DNA of 64,000 nt from Roseiarcus sp963709185 (GTDB lineage Bacteria; Pseudomonadota; Alphaproteobacteria; Rhizobiales; Beijerinckiaceae), in the NCBI GenBank assembly GCA_963709185.1, contig CAVPVQ010000022.1, positions 310,001-374,000 on the forward strand. Reading direction: 5' to 3'. Positions 54,928 to 64,000 of the stretch are shown here, in pieces. Position 1 is the first letter of the stretch. Each line of letters starts with the position of its first letter. Below the pieces are notes generated by a model that was not told the origin of the DNA, did no database searches, and saw only the letters and a list, made by a program, of their open reading frames with translations. Both the position numbers and the translations under genes were made by a program.

Positions 54928-55085
54928 CTGGCGGACGCTCTACGCCTTTTCTATTGTTGGTTTGAATTGAGCGGGTCGAAGGCGCGGCGGCCTCGAGGCG
55001 AGGCTCCGCCAACTTCGGTCGCGCGGCGCGGGATCATCGCAAGTTTCGCGGCGCGCCGGCCAAGAGGTCGGGAGGGGCCAGTTCC

Positions 55086-55952
55086 ATGGCGACGCAGCAG
55101 ACAAATATCGCGGGCCGCATTCTCGTCGCGCCATCCGTCATCCTGCTCTTTCTCTGGATGATCGTTCCGCTGGTCATGACGATCTATTTCTCGTTGCTCA
55201 ATTACAACCTGCTTGATCCCGATTCCAAAGCCTTCATCGGTCTTCGCAACTACACCGATTTTCTGACCGATCCGGACTTCCTCGGCGCCCTGGTCAACAC
55301 GTTGATCCTCGTCGTGTCGGTGCTCGTCCTGAGCGTGGTCGGCGGCATATTCGTCGCGCTGCTGATGGATCAGCAAATCTATGGACAGAACATCGTGCGG
55401 GTCATGGTGCTCGCCCCGTTCTTCGTCATGCCGACCGTCAGCGGACTGATCTGGAAGAACATGTTGATGAACCCGGTCTCCGGGCTGTTCGCGTGGATCG
55501 CCAAACTGTTCGGACTGACGCCGATCGACTGGTTCACAAACTGCCCGATGCTGGCGGTGATCCTGATCGTGACCTGGCAATGGCTGCCGTTCGCCAGCCT
55601 GATCCTTCTGACGGCGCTGCAATCGCTCGACGAAGAGCAGAAAGAGGCCGCCGCGCTGGACGGCGCCAAGGCGCCGGCGTTCTTCTTCTACATCGTGCTG
55701 CCGCACATCGCCCGCGCCATCACCGTCGTCATCCTGATCGAGACGATCTTCCTGCTGAACGTGTTTGCGGAGATCCGCGTCACGACCAACGGCGGCCCCT
55801 CGACGACCAATATTCCGTTCCGCATTTTTGAACTCGCCACCAACGCCAACGATGTCGGCGGCGCGGCGGCGGGCGGCATTGTCGCGGTGGTGCTCGCCAA
55901 TATCGTCGCCTTCTTCCTTGTGCGTATGATCGGCAAGAACCTGGAGGCCTGA
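55086..55952 (+). CDS. smoF: Sorbitol/mannitol ABC transporter permease, first subunit
   Basis: The 288-residue protein has six TM segments and the ATPase-contact EAA loop (KEAAALDGAKAPAFFFYIVLP, near residues 190-210). The opening (GRILVAPSVILLFLWMIVPLV) and the WFTN segment are typical of SmoF-type polyol permeases. GGGAGGGG lies upstream of the ATG. The next gene starts 3 bp after its stop. Confidence 0.92.
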   Translation: MATQQTNIAGRILVAPSVILLFLWMIVPLVMTIYFSLLNYNLLDPDSKAFIGLRNYTDFLTDPDFLGALVNTLILVVSVLVLSVVGGIFVALLMDQQIYGQNIVRVMVLAPFFVMPTVSGLIWKNMLMNPVSGLFAWIAKLFGLTPIDWFTNCPMLAVILIVTWQWLPFASLILLTALQSLDEEQKEAAALDGAKAPAFFFYIVLPHIARAITVVILIETIFLLNVFAEIRVTTNGGPSTTNIPFRIFELATNANDVGGAAAGGIVAVVLANIVAFFLVRMIGKNLEA

Positions 55953-55955
55953 CCC

Positions 55956-56786
55956 ATGGCGCTGAAACAAACGACCACCCGTCGAGTCGCCTTCACCGCC
56001 GCCGCGTGGCTGGTGGGGTTCCTGATCTTCTTCCCGATCCTGTGGATGTTCCTGACCAGCTTCAAGAGCGAAGCAGACGCCTACGCGATCCCGCCCAAAT
56101 TCCTGTTCTTCCACTGGACAACGGCAAATTACGCGGAGGTGCAATCGCGCGCCGACTATTTCCTTCACGCCTACAATTCGATCGTTTTGTCGGTCGGCGC
56201 CAATCTCGCCGGGCTTGTCATCGCGATCCCTGCCGCGTGGTCGATGGCCTTCGCGCCGTCCAGGCGCACCAAGGATTTGCTGATGTGGATGTTGTCGACC
56301 AAGATGATGCCGGCGTCCGGCGTCTTCATGGCGGTCTACTTCCTGTTTTTGCAGGCGCATTTGCTCGACAGCCGCTGGGGCGTCGGCTTTCTGCTGATGA
56401 TGGCCAATTTGCCGATCATCGTGTGGATGCTCTACACCTACTTCAAGGAAATCCCGGTCGACATTCTCGAGGCGGCGCGCATGGATGGCGCATCGCTCGC
56501 CAATGAGATCATCTATGTGCTGACCCCGATGGCGGTGCCGGGCATTGCCTCCACGATGTTGCTGTCGGTCATTCTTTCGTGGAACGAGGCGTTCTGGACG
56601 CTTAACCTGACCAACGTCAACGCGGCGCCGCTGACCAATATGATCGCCTCGTTCTCAAGTCCCGAGGGCGATTTCTGGGCGCTGCTTTCCGCCGCCTCGG
56701 TGCTGGCGATCGCGCCAATCCTGATTCTGGGATGGTTCTCGCAACGCCAGCTCGTGCGCGGCCTCACCTTCGGCGCCGTCAAGTAA
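55956..56786 (+). CDS. smoG: Sorbitol/mannitol ABC transporter permease, second subunit
   Basis: The 276-residue partner permease has about six TM segments and an EAA loop LEAARMDGASLANEIIYVLT. The block WMLSTKMMPASGVFMAVYF is characteristic of the polyol group (SmoG/MtlG). It ends with SQRQLVRGLTFGAVK, the usual family tail. It is tightly placed between smoF and smoK. Confidence 0.93.
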   Translation: MALKQTTTRRVAFTAAAWLVGFLIFFPILWMFLTSFKSEADAYAIPPKFLFFHWTTANYAEVQSRADYFLHAYNSIVLSVGANLAGLVIAIPAAWSMAFAPSRRTKDLLMWMLSTKMMPASGVFMAVYFLFLQAHLLDSRWGVGFLLMMANLPIIVWMLYTYFKEIPVDILEAARMDGASLANEIIYVLTPMAVPGIASTMLLSVILSWNEAFWTLNLTNVNAAPLTNMIASFSSPEGDFWALLSAASVLAIAPILILGWFSQRQLVRGLTFGAVK

Positions 56787-56811
56787 TTTGCTCCAATCGA
56801 AAGACGCGACA

Positions 56812-57812
<1,001 letters not shown>

Positions 57813-57816
<4 letters not shown>

Positions 57817-58583
57817 AGCTCGCAGGCAAGACGGCGGTGGTGACCGGCGGCGCGCGCGGCATCGGCCGCGCCATCGTCGCGCGCTATATCGCCGAGGGCG
57901 CGCGCGTCGCGATCGCGGATCTGGCGATCGCGCAGGCGCAGGACGTCGCCGCCGAATTCGGCGACAAGGCGTTCGCCGTGGAAGTCAATGTGACGAGCCG
58001 CGCCTCGATCGACCGGATGGTCGCGAGCGTCGTCTCGCAATGGGGCGGCGTGGACATCCTCGTCAACAACGCGGCTATTTTCGACATGGCGCCGGTCGTC
58101 GCGGTGACCGAAGCGAGTTTCGACAAGGTGTTCGCGGTCAACGTCAAGGGCCTGTTCTTCACCCTGCAGGCGGTCGCGCAGCACATGATCGCGCGCGGGT
58201 CGGGGGGCAAGATCATCAACATGGCCTCGCAGGCCGGGCGGCGCGGGGAAGCGCTGGTGTCGGTCTATTGCGCGTCCAAGGCGGCGGTGATCAGCCTGAC
58301 CCAATCGGCGGGCCTCGACCTGATCAAGCACCGGATCAACGTCAACGCCATCGCGCCTGGCGTCGTGGATACGCCGATGTGGGACGACGTCGACGCGTTG
58401 TTCGCCAAATACGAGGGGCGCCAACCCGGCGAGAAGAAGAAGCTGGTTGGCGCCGCCGTGCCCTTCGGGCGGATGGGAACGCCCGAGGACCACACCGGCG
58501 CCGCGGTCTTTCTCGCCTCCTCCGACGCCGATTACGTGGTCGCCCAGACGCTCAATGTCGATGGCGGCAACTGGATGAGCTGA
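57813..58583 (+). CDS. smoS: Sorbitol dehydrogenase (SDR family)
   Basis: The 256-residue classical SDR converts sorbitol to fructose, and often galactitol as well, with NAD+. The cofactor motif is TGGARGIGRA, followed by NNAAIFDMAPV, catalytic Ser139, Tyr152 and Lys156, and the family-specific NAIAPGVVDTPMWDDVDALF. It overlaps smoK by four bases, so it is part of the transport operon. Confidence 0.93.
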
Positions 58584-58613
58584 ATAGACAATTCCCCAGA
58601 TGGAGTTCTTCCG

Positions 58614-59387
58614 ATGTATCTTTCTCGCTACGACCTCAAGGGACAGACGGCCGTGGTCACCGGCGGCGCGCAATCGATCGGTCTGGCCTGCGTCGAGGCG
58701 CTGGCCGAGGCGGGCGCCCATGTCTATATCGCCGACCGCAATCCCAAGGCGGGCGCCGAGGGTCAGGCCGCGATGAAAGCCAAAGGCTACGCGGTCGACT
58801 TCCTCGAAATGGAAGTCACCGACTCCCGCCAGGTCGACGCCGGCGCCGCGCGCGTCATGCAGGAGCGCAAGCGCGTCGACATTCTGGTGTGCAACGCCGG
58901 CATCGCGCGCAGCGAGACCCGGGCCGAAGACGTGACCGACGAGCACTGGCTCAATGTCATCGACGTCAATCTCAACGGCCTGTTCTGGTGCTGCCGCGCT
59001 TTCGGCAAACACATGCTGGAGGCGGGGCGCGGCTCAATCGTCAACATCGGCTCGATGTCCGGCTTCATCGTCAACAAGCCCCAGCCCCAAGCCTACTACA
59101 ACGCGTCGAAAGCCGGCGTGCATCATCTCACCAAGTCGCTCGCCGCCGAATGGGGCGCCCGGGGCGTGCGCGTCAACGCGGTGGCGCCGACCTATATCAA
59201 CACGCCGCTCACCGCCTTCGTGAAGACCAATCCGGAGATGTACGGCGCCTGGATCGGCGGCACGCCGATGGCGCGCCTCGGCGAGCCCGACGAAATCGCC
59301 TCGGTCGTGTTGTTCCTCGCCTCGGGGGCGTCGAGCCTGATGACCGGCAGCATCGTCTTGGCCGACGGCGGCTACACCTGCTGGTGA
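58614..59387 (+). CDS. Second polyol dehydrogenase-like SDR
   Basis: The 257-residue classical SDR has the N-terminal motif TGGAQSIGLACVEALAEAG, VCNAGIARSET, catalytic Ser/Tyr/Lys (NIGSMSG, YYNASKAG) and NAVAPTYINTPLT. It resembles dehydrogenases of pentitols and hexitols, but the exact sugar cannot be read. It starts 30 bp after smoS and closes the operon. With the FGGY pentulose kinase at the other end it suggests that a pentitol is also used. A long-chain mannitol dehydrogenase (MtlK), usual in such operons, is missing. Confidence 0.88.
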   Translation: MYLSRYDLKGQTAVVTGGAQSIGLACVEALAEAGAHVYIADRNPKAGAEGQAAMKAKGYAVDFLEMEVTDSRQVDAGAARVMQERKRVDILVCNAGIARSETRAEDVTDEHWLNVIDVNLNGLFWCCRAFGKHMLEAGRGSIVNIGSMSGFIVNKPQPQAYYNASKAGVHHLTKSLAAEWGARGVRVNAVAPTYINTPLTAFVKTNPEMYGAWIGGTPMARLGEPDEIASVVLFLASGASSLMTGSIVLADGGYTCW

Positions 59388-59975
59388 CGACGCGCCGGGG
59401 CGGCCGGCGGATTGTTTGAGAGGGCCAGCGCCCGCTGCGCGCCGCCTTCTCATGCCGGCGAAGCATGGCCGGCGGGCGAATGCCCTGTCATTGGCGCCGC
59501 GACGACGCTTCGTTGCCCTTGATCCCGCATTGCGCGCCACGCCGGGACCATCGGCCGTCAGGCCGCGGCGCGATTCTTGAACCTACCGGCGTAGCGTTCG
59601 CGACGCTGGGCCGCGCGATTCGTCGCTGCTGGCCCTGGCGTTCGCCGTGAGTCGGCGCGAATCAATCTCTCCTCCGGCGCTGCGAACGGAATAGGCCGAT
59701 CCGCCCCAGCCGGTGTCGACGGGCGATCCGCTCGAGCGGCGGCCGGCCCGCCAAGCATTCGACCGGAGAGGCCTCGCGCCCCCAAAATCGAAGGGTGCAG
59801 GGCGCCTCAGCGACCGCCGGGCGACCTCCCATTCCGGGATGGCCCGATGCGCACGCAAATTTTTTCGACCACAGCTCCAGGTTGTATTGCAAATGCTGTA
59901 TAGGGTGTGGTATGGCGTTTACTGCACCCTGATTTGAATGAGCCGGGTGCTTTGAATTCACAAGGAGCCGGGGCT
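59388..59975. other. Intergenic region, 588 bp, before the giant surface protein gene
   Basis: No gene is recognised. The first 450 bp are GC-rich; the last 120 bp are less so and should hold the promoter of the gene at 59976. The best pair seen is TTGCAA (59887-59892) and TATGGC (59911-59916), 18 bp apart, of modest quality. AAGGAG (59962-59967) is a strong ribosome-binding site eight bases before the ATG. Confidence 0.5.
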
Positions 59976-62900
59976 ATGGCAACCATCGAAAAACTAAGCG
60001 CTGACCAGCAGATCGAGGCGTTCTATGTCGCTTATTACGGCAGCGCGGCCGACAGCAAGGGATTCGCCAAATGGGAATCCAAATACGCCCAGCTCCTGAA
60101 CCACGACACGCCAAAAGTCGCGCTCGAGGCGTTAGGCGACTACATCGGATATTCCAAGGAAACCAAGGCGCTCTACCCCTTCCTCGCCCATTTGCCGTTC
60201 AACGCTCATTCGGCGCTCGTTCGGTCCGAGGCGACGACGCTGATCGACAACATTTACCAGAATCTGCTCGGCCACGCCCCGCCGGCGGGCGACCCGGCGC
60301 TCGCCAAACTGGTCAATGGCTTCCTGCACGAGACGACGACGATCAGCGAGGTCGTGCTGGCGATCGGCAATTCCGCGACCGGCGCCGACCTCGCCACGCT
60401 CCAGAACAAGCTGACGGTGGCGACCGATTTCACCACGGCGAGCACCGCCGCCGGCCTCGGGTTCACGTCGCCGCCGCCCGCCGGCTATCTCGCCGAGGCC
60501 GCCGCCGTGGTCGCCGCCACCACCAGCGATCCGGGCACGGTGACGACTCAGGAGGCGGCGATCACCGCCTATATCGCGCAGGCCAGCGCGGTCACCTTCA
60601 CGCTCACCACCGGCGCGGACGATTTTGTCGGCAAGCCTGGCGTCGATTCGACGTTCATTGGCGATCTCACGAGTTTCATGGTCAACGGCAAGGGCCCGAC
60701 GCTCAACTCCGATGACATTCTGACGGGCGGCACGGGCGCGGGCGTCGTCAATACGCTGATCATCAATGACAGCAACCCGAATGGGATCGACGTGATCCCG
60801 GCGGGCGCGCAAATCTCCAATATCCAGGACATCCTGTTGCAGACCGCCGGCAACGCCGGCGGCGGCGCGGCGTTCGACACGACCGGCATTTCGGGCGTCG
60901 TTGAAGTCACGGTGAACTCGGCGGGCAACGGCCTGGACGTGGTCAAGGCGGCCGCCGGCGTGGCGATCACCATCGACCATTCGGCTTCGACCGGCGGCGT
61001 CACCACCATCGGCGGCGGCGCAGTGACCGTGACGTCGGCCGGCGGCGACTATAGCGGCGACACGGGGATTCTCGTCGGCAGCGGCGTCAACGCCGGCTAC
61101 GATCCGACCGGCGCGGTCAACGTCACGGCGACCAGCGCCGCCGCAAGCGTTTGGGTGTTCGGCGGAACTGACGTCACCATCGACACGGCCGCCAAGAACT
61201 TCGCAGGGTCGCATGGCGACTTTCACAACTACACGCAGGTCGGCGCGAACTACGCGACCCCGTCGCCGTCCGAGCCCACCGGCAACGTCACTGTCGATGA
61301 CACCGGCGACGCGGCGGTCTATGTCTATGGCGGCCTCAACGTCAACGTGCAGTCGGCCGGCGGGTTTGTCCAGGTCGGCTCCGATCCCAATTCCGCCTAC
61401 ACAGACGCGCTCAGCGACGATGTGGGCAGCAGCAGCGGCGCGGTCTACGCGCCGGCCGGGACGGTGACGATCACCGACGCCGCCGCGCAGGTCTGGTCGG
61501 AAACGACCGGCTACGAGGAAGACGTCGAGGTGATCGGCGGCACGAATGTCAGCGTCACCACCAACACCGGCGCCGTGAACATCGGCGACGTCGCGCTGAA
61601 CACCGCGGGCACGGCGCTGCTCGCCGGGCAGAACCCGTCGGGCAACGTCACGGTCGTCGACACCGCGACCAATACGCTCAGCGACGTCTATGTCGCCGGC
61701 GGCGCCAACGTCAGCGTCACGACCTCGGGCGGCAGCGTCTATGTCGGCGACGTCAACACGGACAATTCCGCCGGCCAGACGGGTCTCAACGACGTCGTCA
61801 GCGCGGTGACTGGCGCGGTGACGATCGTCGATCACGCCGTCGCGACGTGGAGCGACACCACGGGGGGCGAGCAGCAGATCGACGTCATCGGCGGCACGAC
61901 CGTCAGCGTGACGACCAACACGGCGAGCGTTTATGTCGGCGGATTCGCCAATGACATGACTGCGGACAATGCGACGGTTCCCCTCATCAACGCCGCGGGC
62001 ACTGCTTTCCTGGCGGGGCAGGAGCCGACCGGCAATGTGACGGTCACCGACACGGCGAGCGCCACCGGCGACGACGGAACCCAGATCGACGTGTTCGGCG
62101 GCGCGAACGTCACCGTCACCGCTTCCGGCGTCGATGTGAACATCGGCGCGGTTGTCGCGGCGGGCGACGAGGTGTCCAACGTCGGCAGCTGCAGCGATGA
62201 GATCACCGCCGCCAATGACATCGTGTCCGCGCCGACTGGCGCGGTGCTCGTGACCAATACGGCGGCCGCGGTCTACGACGGCATCATCAACGATCACAAC
62301 GAATCCGTGAAAGTCATCGGCGGCACGACGGTCGATGTCACGACCAATTCCGGCAACGTGTCCATCGGCAGCTCGACCGGCGACGCCGGCTCGGAAGCCA
62401 GCGGCAACGTGACGGTCACCGACACCGCGACCTCTCCGGACACAGAAGTGATCGTCTACGGCGGCGCCAATGTTAATGTCAGCTCGTCGGCCGGGTTGGT
62501 CGGGGTTGGCGGCAGCACCGGGGCGACCGATCCGACAGGCTCGGTCACGATCGACCAGTCGGGCGTCAACACTGGCTATCAGTATGACAACTTCATCGTT
62601 GTCGGCGGCGCCGGTCAAGGCGACAGCGTGACCATCAATACGACGGGCGCCGGCTGGCATGTCGACGCGCCGGGGCCGCTGGCCGGCATTATCGTCGGCG
62701 GCAACGTTCTCGACGACGAGACGCCGGTGACCGGGGCGGTGCTGATCAACGACACCTACAGCGGCTGGCAGCACGACAACATCGACGTCTCCGGCGGCAC
62801 GACGGTGACGATCAACGACACCGTTTCGTCGGAGAACTTCATCGACGTCGGCGCCGCGCCTGTCCTGACAAACGGCATGACGCTCGCCAATGGCGCGGAT

Positions 62901-64000
62901 GACGCCACCGGGAATGTGGCGATCAACGACTCCTCGACCTTCGGCGGGACGACATATTACGGCTCCGAACATTTCGACGTCGTCACCGACGGATCGACCT
63001 CGGTTTCAGTGACGGGCGGCGGCGGTTGCAACAGCATCACCGACGCCGACACCGCGCTGCAGACGGCGGGAATCGACGCCGGTCAACCGGTCGGCGCCAG
63101 CCACCTGAGCTCGGTCTCTCTCGACGGAGTCAGCGGTGTCACCACCGTCGTCTCCGATGCTTTGACAAGCCTGTCGATCGACAACGCGGATTGCCTCACC
63201 GTCGACGCGGTCAACAACACCGTCAACTCGTCGCTGACCATCAACCTCGCGAGCGACACGAACACGGTCGTCGAGGACGAAAGCGTCAGTGGGTATATCG
63301 GCAGCGTGACGGTTACGGCCACCGGCGCGGCGAGCGATCTGGCTCTCGACACGCCCGGCGCGACGTCGGTGACGTTCGACAACACCGCCGCCCTGACGCT
63401 CGACAGCAGCTCCGATCTGGCGGACGTGACCACGATTACGGCGAGCGGCTCCGGCTTTCTGACGCTCGGCGACTTCACCGACGCCGGCGCGCTGACCTCG
63501 ATCAACGCGAGCGGCTCCTCAGGCGGCGTTGGAGTCGGGATTGATCCCGGAATGACCAGCTTCACCGGCGGCTCCGGCGACGACGTCGTCGTCCTCGACC
63601 AAAATGCGTTGGGCGCGAATGTGACGATCACGGGAGGAGGCGGCGTCAACGACCTCTACGCCGATTACGCGGCGAGCGGGGAGGACAGTCCGCTTGGCAA
63701 CACGCTCGGCATCTCCGGATTCCAGTATCTCGGCGTCGTCGATCAGGCCACGGGAACCTACGACGCGGCGGGTTTCCAGGGCATGCTGGTGGGCGGCTAC
63801 TTTCCATACGAGGGCGGCTCGTATGTGGGGGTCAGCGGCGACATCACCTTCACCGATGTCGCGCGCGGCGCAACGCTTGATCTGATCGATAGCAATTGCG
63901 CCACCGTCACCTACGACCTTCAGTCTCCGTTTGAGTCGGGCGGCGCGTTGAGCATCACCATTGGCGCGGATGCCGGCGGGGCGCTCACCGGTCCGGGGAC
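59976..64000 (+). CDS. Giant repetitive secreted or surface protein, 5' part; runs off the window
   Basis: From the ATG at 59976 the frame stays open to the end of the window, more than 1,340 codons. The first 130 residues are helical, with YVAYYGSAADSKGFAKWESK and TTLIDNIYQNLLGHAP, the pattern of the DUF4214-like domain at the N-terminus of alphaproteobacterial type I-secreted S-layer and adhesin proteins. No Sec signal peptide is present, which fits type I secretion. From about residue 200 it is a Gly/Thr/Val/Asp-rich beta-helix-like array built from repeats such as VIGGTNVSVTTNTGAVNIGD. Near 63561 a FTGGSGDDVVVLDQN block resembles an RTX calcium-binding repeat. It is almost free of Cys and Lys in the repeat part. 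Long open frames on the other strand here are shadows of its biased codons. Confidence 0.85.
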   Translation, partial: MATIEKLSADQQIEAFYVAYYGSAADSKGFAKWESKYAQLLNHDTPKVALEALGDYIGYSKETKALYPFLAHLPFNAHSALVRSEATTLIDNIYQNLLGHAPPAGDPALAKLVNGFLHETTTISEVVLAIGNSATGADLATLQNKLTVATDFTTASTAAGLGFTSPPPAGYLAEAAAVVAATTSDPGTVTTQEAAITAYIAQASAVTFTLTTGADDFVGKPGVDSTFIGDLTSFMVNGKGPTLNSDDILTGGTGAGVVNTLIINDSNPNGIDVIPAGAQISNIQDILLQTAGNAGGGAAFDTTGISGVVEVTVNSAGNGLDVVKAAAGVAITIDHSASTGGVTTIGGGAVTVTSAGGDYSGDTGILVGSGVNAGYDPTGAVNVTATSAAASVWVFGGTDVTIDTAAKNFAGSHGDFHNYTQVGANYATPSPSEPTGNVTVDDTGDAAVYVYGGLNVNVQSAGGFVQVGSDPNSAYTDALSDDVGSSSGAVYAPAGTVTITDAAAQVWSETTGYEEDVEVIGGTNVSVTTNTGAVNIGDVALNTAGTALLAGQNPSGNVTVVDTATNTLSDVYVAGGANVSVTTSGGSVYVGDVNTDNSAGQTGLNDVVSAVTGAVTIVDHAVATWSDTTGGEQQIDVIGGTTVSVTTNTASVYVGGFANDMTADNATVPLINAAGTAFLAGQEPTGNVTVTDTASATGDDGTQIDVFGGANVTVTASGVDVNIGAVVAAGDEVSNVGSCSDEITAANDIVSAPTGAVLVTNTAAAVYDGIINDHNESVKVIGGTTVDVTTNSGNVSIGSSTGDAGSEASGNVTVTDTATSPDTEVIVYGGANVNVSSSAGLVGVGGSTGATDPTGSVTIDQSGVNTGYQYDNFIVVGGAGQGDSVTINTTGAGWHVDAPGPLAGIIVGGNVLDDETPVTGAVLINDTYSGWQHDNIDVSGGTTVTINDTVSSENFIDVGAAPVLTNGMTLANGADDATGNVAINDSSTFGGTTYYGSEHFDVVTDGSTSVSVTGGGGCNSITDADTALQTAGIDAGQPVGASHLSSVSLDGVSGVTTVVSDALTSLSIDNADCLTVDAVNNTVNSSLTINLASDTNTVVEDESVSGYIGSVTVTATGAASDLALDTPGATSVTFDNTAALTLDSSSDLADVTTITASGSGFLTLGDFTDAGALTSINASGSSGGVGVGIDPGMTSFTGGSGDDVVVLDQNALGANVTITGGGGVNDLYADYAASGEDSPLGNTLGISGFQYLGVVDQATGTYDAAGFQGMLVGGYFPYEGGSYVGVSGDITFTDVARGATLDLIDSNCATVTYDLQSPFESGGALSITIGADAGGALTGPG
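61323..62520 (+). repeat. Protein-level tandem repeats in the giant surface protein
   Basis: At least seven units carry the core V-x-GG-x-NV-x-V-(x)-G-x-V-x-(I/V)-G. Core Val codons start at about 61323, 61530, 61692, 61884, 62091, 62313 and 62454, giving periods of 46-75 residues. Two unit types tend to alternate: one introduced by GNVTVxDTA, the other by GAVTIxDxA and a WS-TTG segment. All are in the same frame. The DNA is diverged, so the repeats are old or selected at protein level. Confidence 0.75.

Noticed and set aside
61323..62520. Regular repeats considered as a CRISPR array
   Set aside because: Repeat units are diverged, 138-225 bp apart and in one reading frame; there are no identical short repeats with unique spacers.
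60132..62972. 946-codon minus-strand open frame
   Set aside because: It is antisense to the repetitive surface protein gene, which has a strong ribosome-binding site and a plausible protein; the minus frame mirrors its repeats.

Overview
The window is GC-rich and densely coded. Its gene content points to an alphaproteobacterium, most likely of the Rhizobiales/Hyphomicrobiales: fructose-type FrcBCA and sorbitol-type SmoEFGK ABC transporters, a zwf-pgl pair under a ROK regulator, an IspG, 3-hydroxybutyrate dehydrogenase, and many FadR/SorC-type sugar regulators. No rRNA, tRNA, CRISPR array or intact insertion sequence was seen. The genus cannot be fixed from this sequence alone.

Bases 1-32,000 look like a large accessory region for making and exporting a secondary metabolite. 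It opens with the 3' end of a type I polyketide synthase (KS-AT-KR-ACP). Six Stf0-type sulfotransferase genes follow within 17 kb. One is a plain single-domain enzyme (4138-4968), four are fusions of an Stf0 domain to a C-terminal class I methyltransferase-like domain (9148-10656, 10695-12266, 12298-13818, 17008-18519), and one is frameshifted (20163-20983). Interleaved with them are an MbtH-like protein, three paralogous secreted proteins of unknown function (7071-8495, 15535-17004, 30706-32124), two very small single-TM proteins, a broken alpha/beta hydrolase, a DUF1254/DUF1214 protein, a tripartite RND exporter in mdtABC order (21550-29038) and an Sfp-type phosphopantetheinyl transferase (29178-29924). 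Read together (inference), this is a polyketide or polyketide-peptide assembly line. Its carrier proteins would be activated by the transferase, and its product sulfated and possibly methylated several times and then exported.

Bases 32,000-41,300 are central and sugar metabolism: ROK regulator-zwf-pgl on the minus strand, divergent from frcB-terminator-frcC-frcA, an aldo/keto reductase and a Gfo/Idh/MocA oxidoreductase. Bases 41,300-49,700 are mixed housekeeping: a frameshifted SDR, a possible GIY-YIG remnant, ispG, a FadR-type regulator, an exported methyltransferase-like protein, 3-hydroxybutyrate dehydrogenase, a polytopic membrane protein and an enoyl-CoA hydratase.

Bases 49,900-59,400 are a polyol catabolic locus in one orientation: FGGY pentulose kinase, HAD phosphatase, SorC-type regulator, SmoE (frameshifted), SmoF, SmoG, SmoK, sorbitol dehydrogenase and a second polyol SDR. 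From 59,976 to the end runs the 5' part of a very long plus-strand gene for a repetitive beta-rich surface or secreted protein that leaves the window open.

Five otherwise recognisable genes carry single-base frameshifts. Some may be true decay, but the number also raises the possibility of sequencing error, so those calls should be checked against reads.
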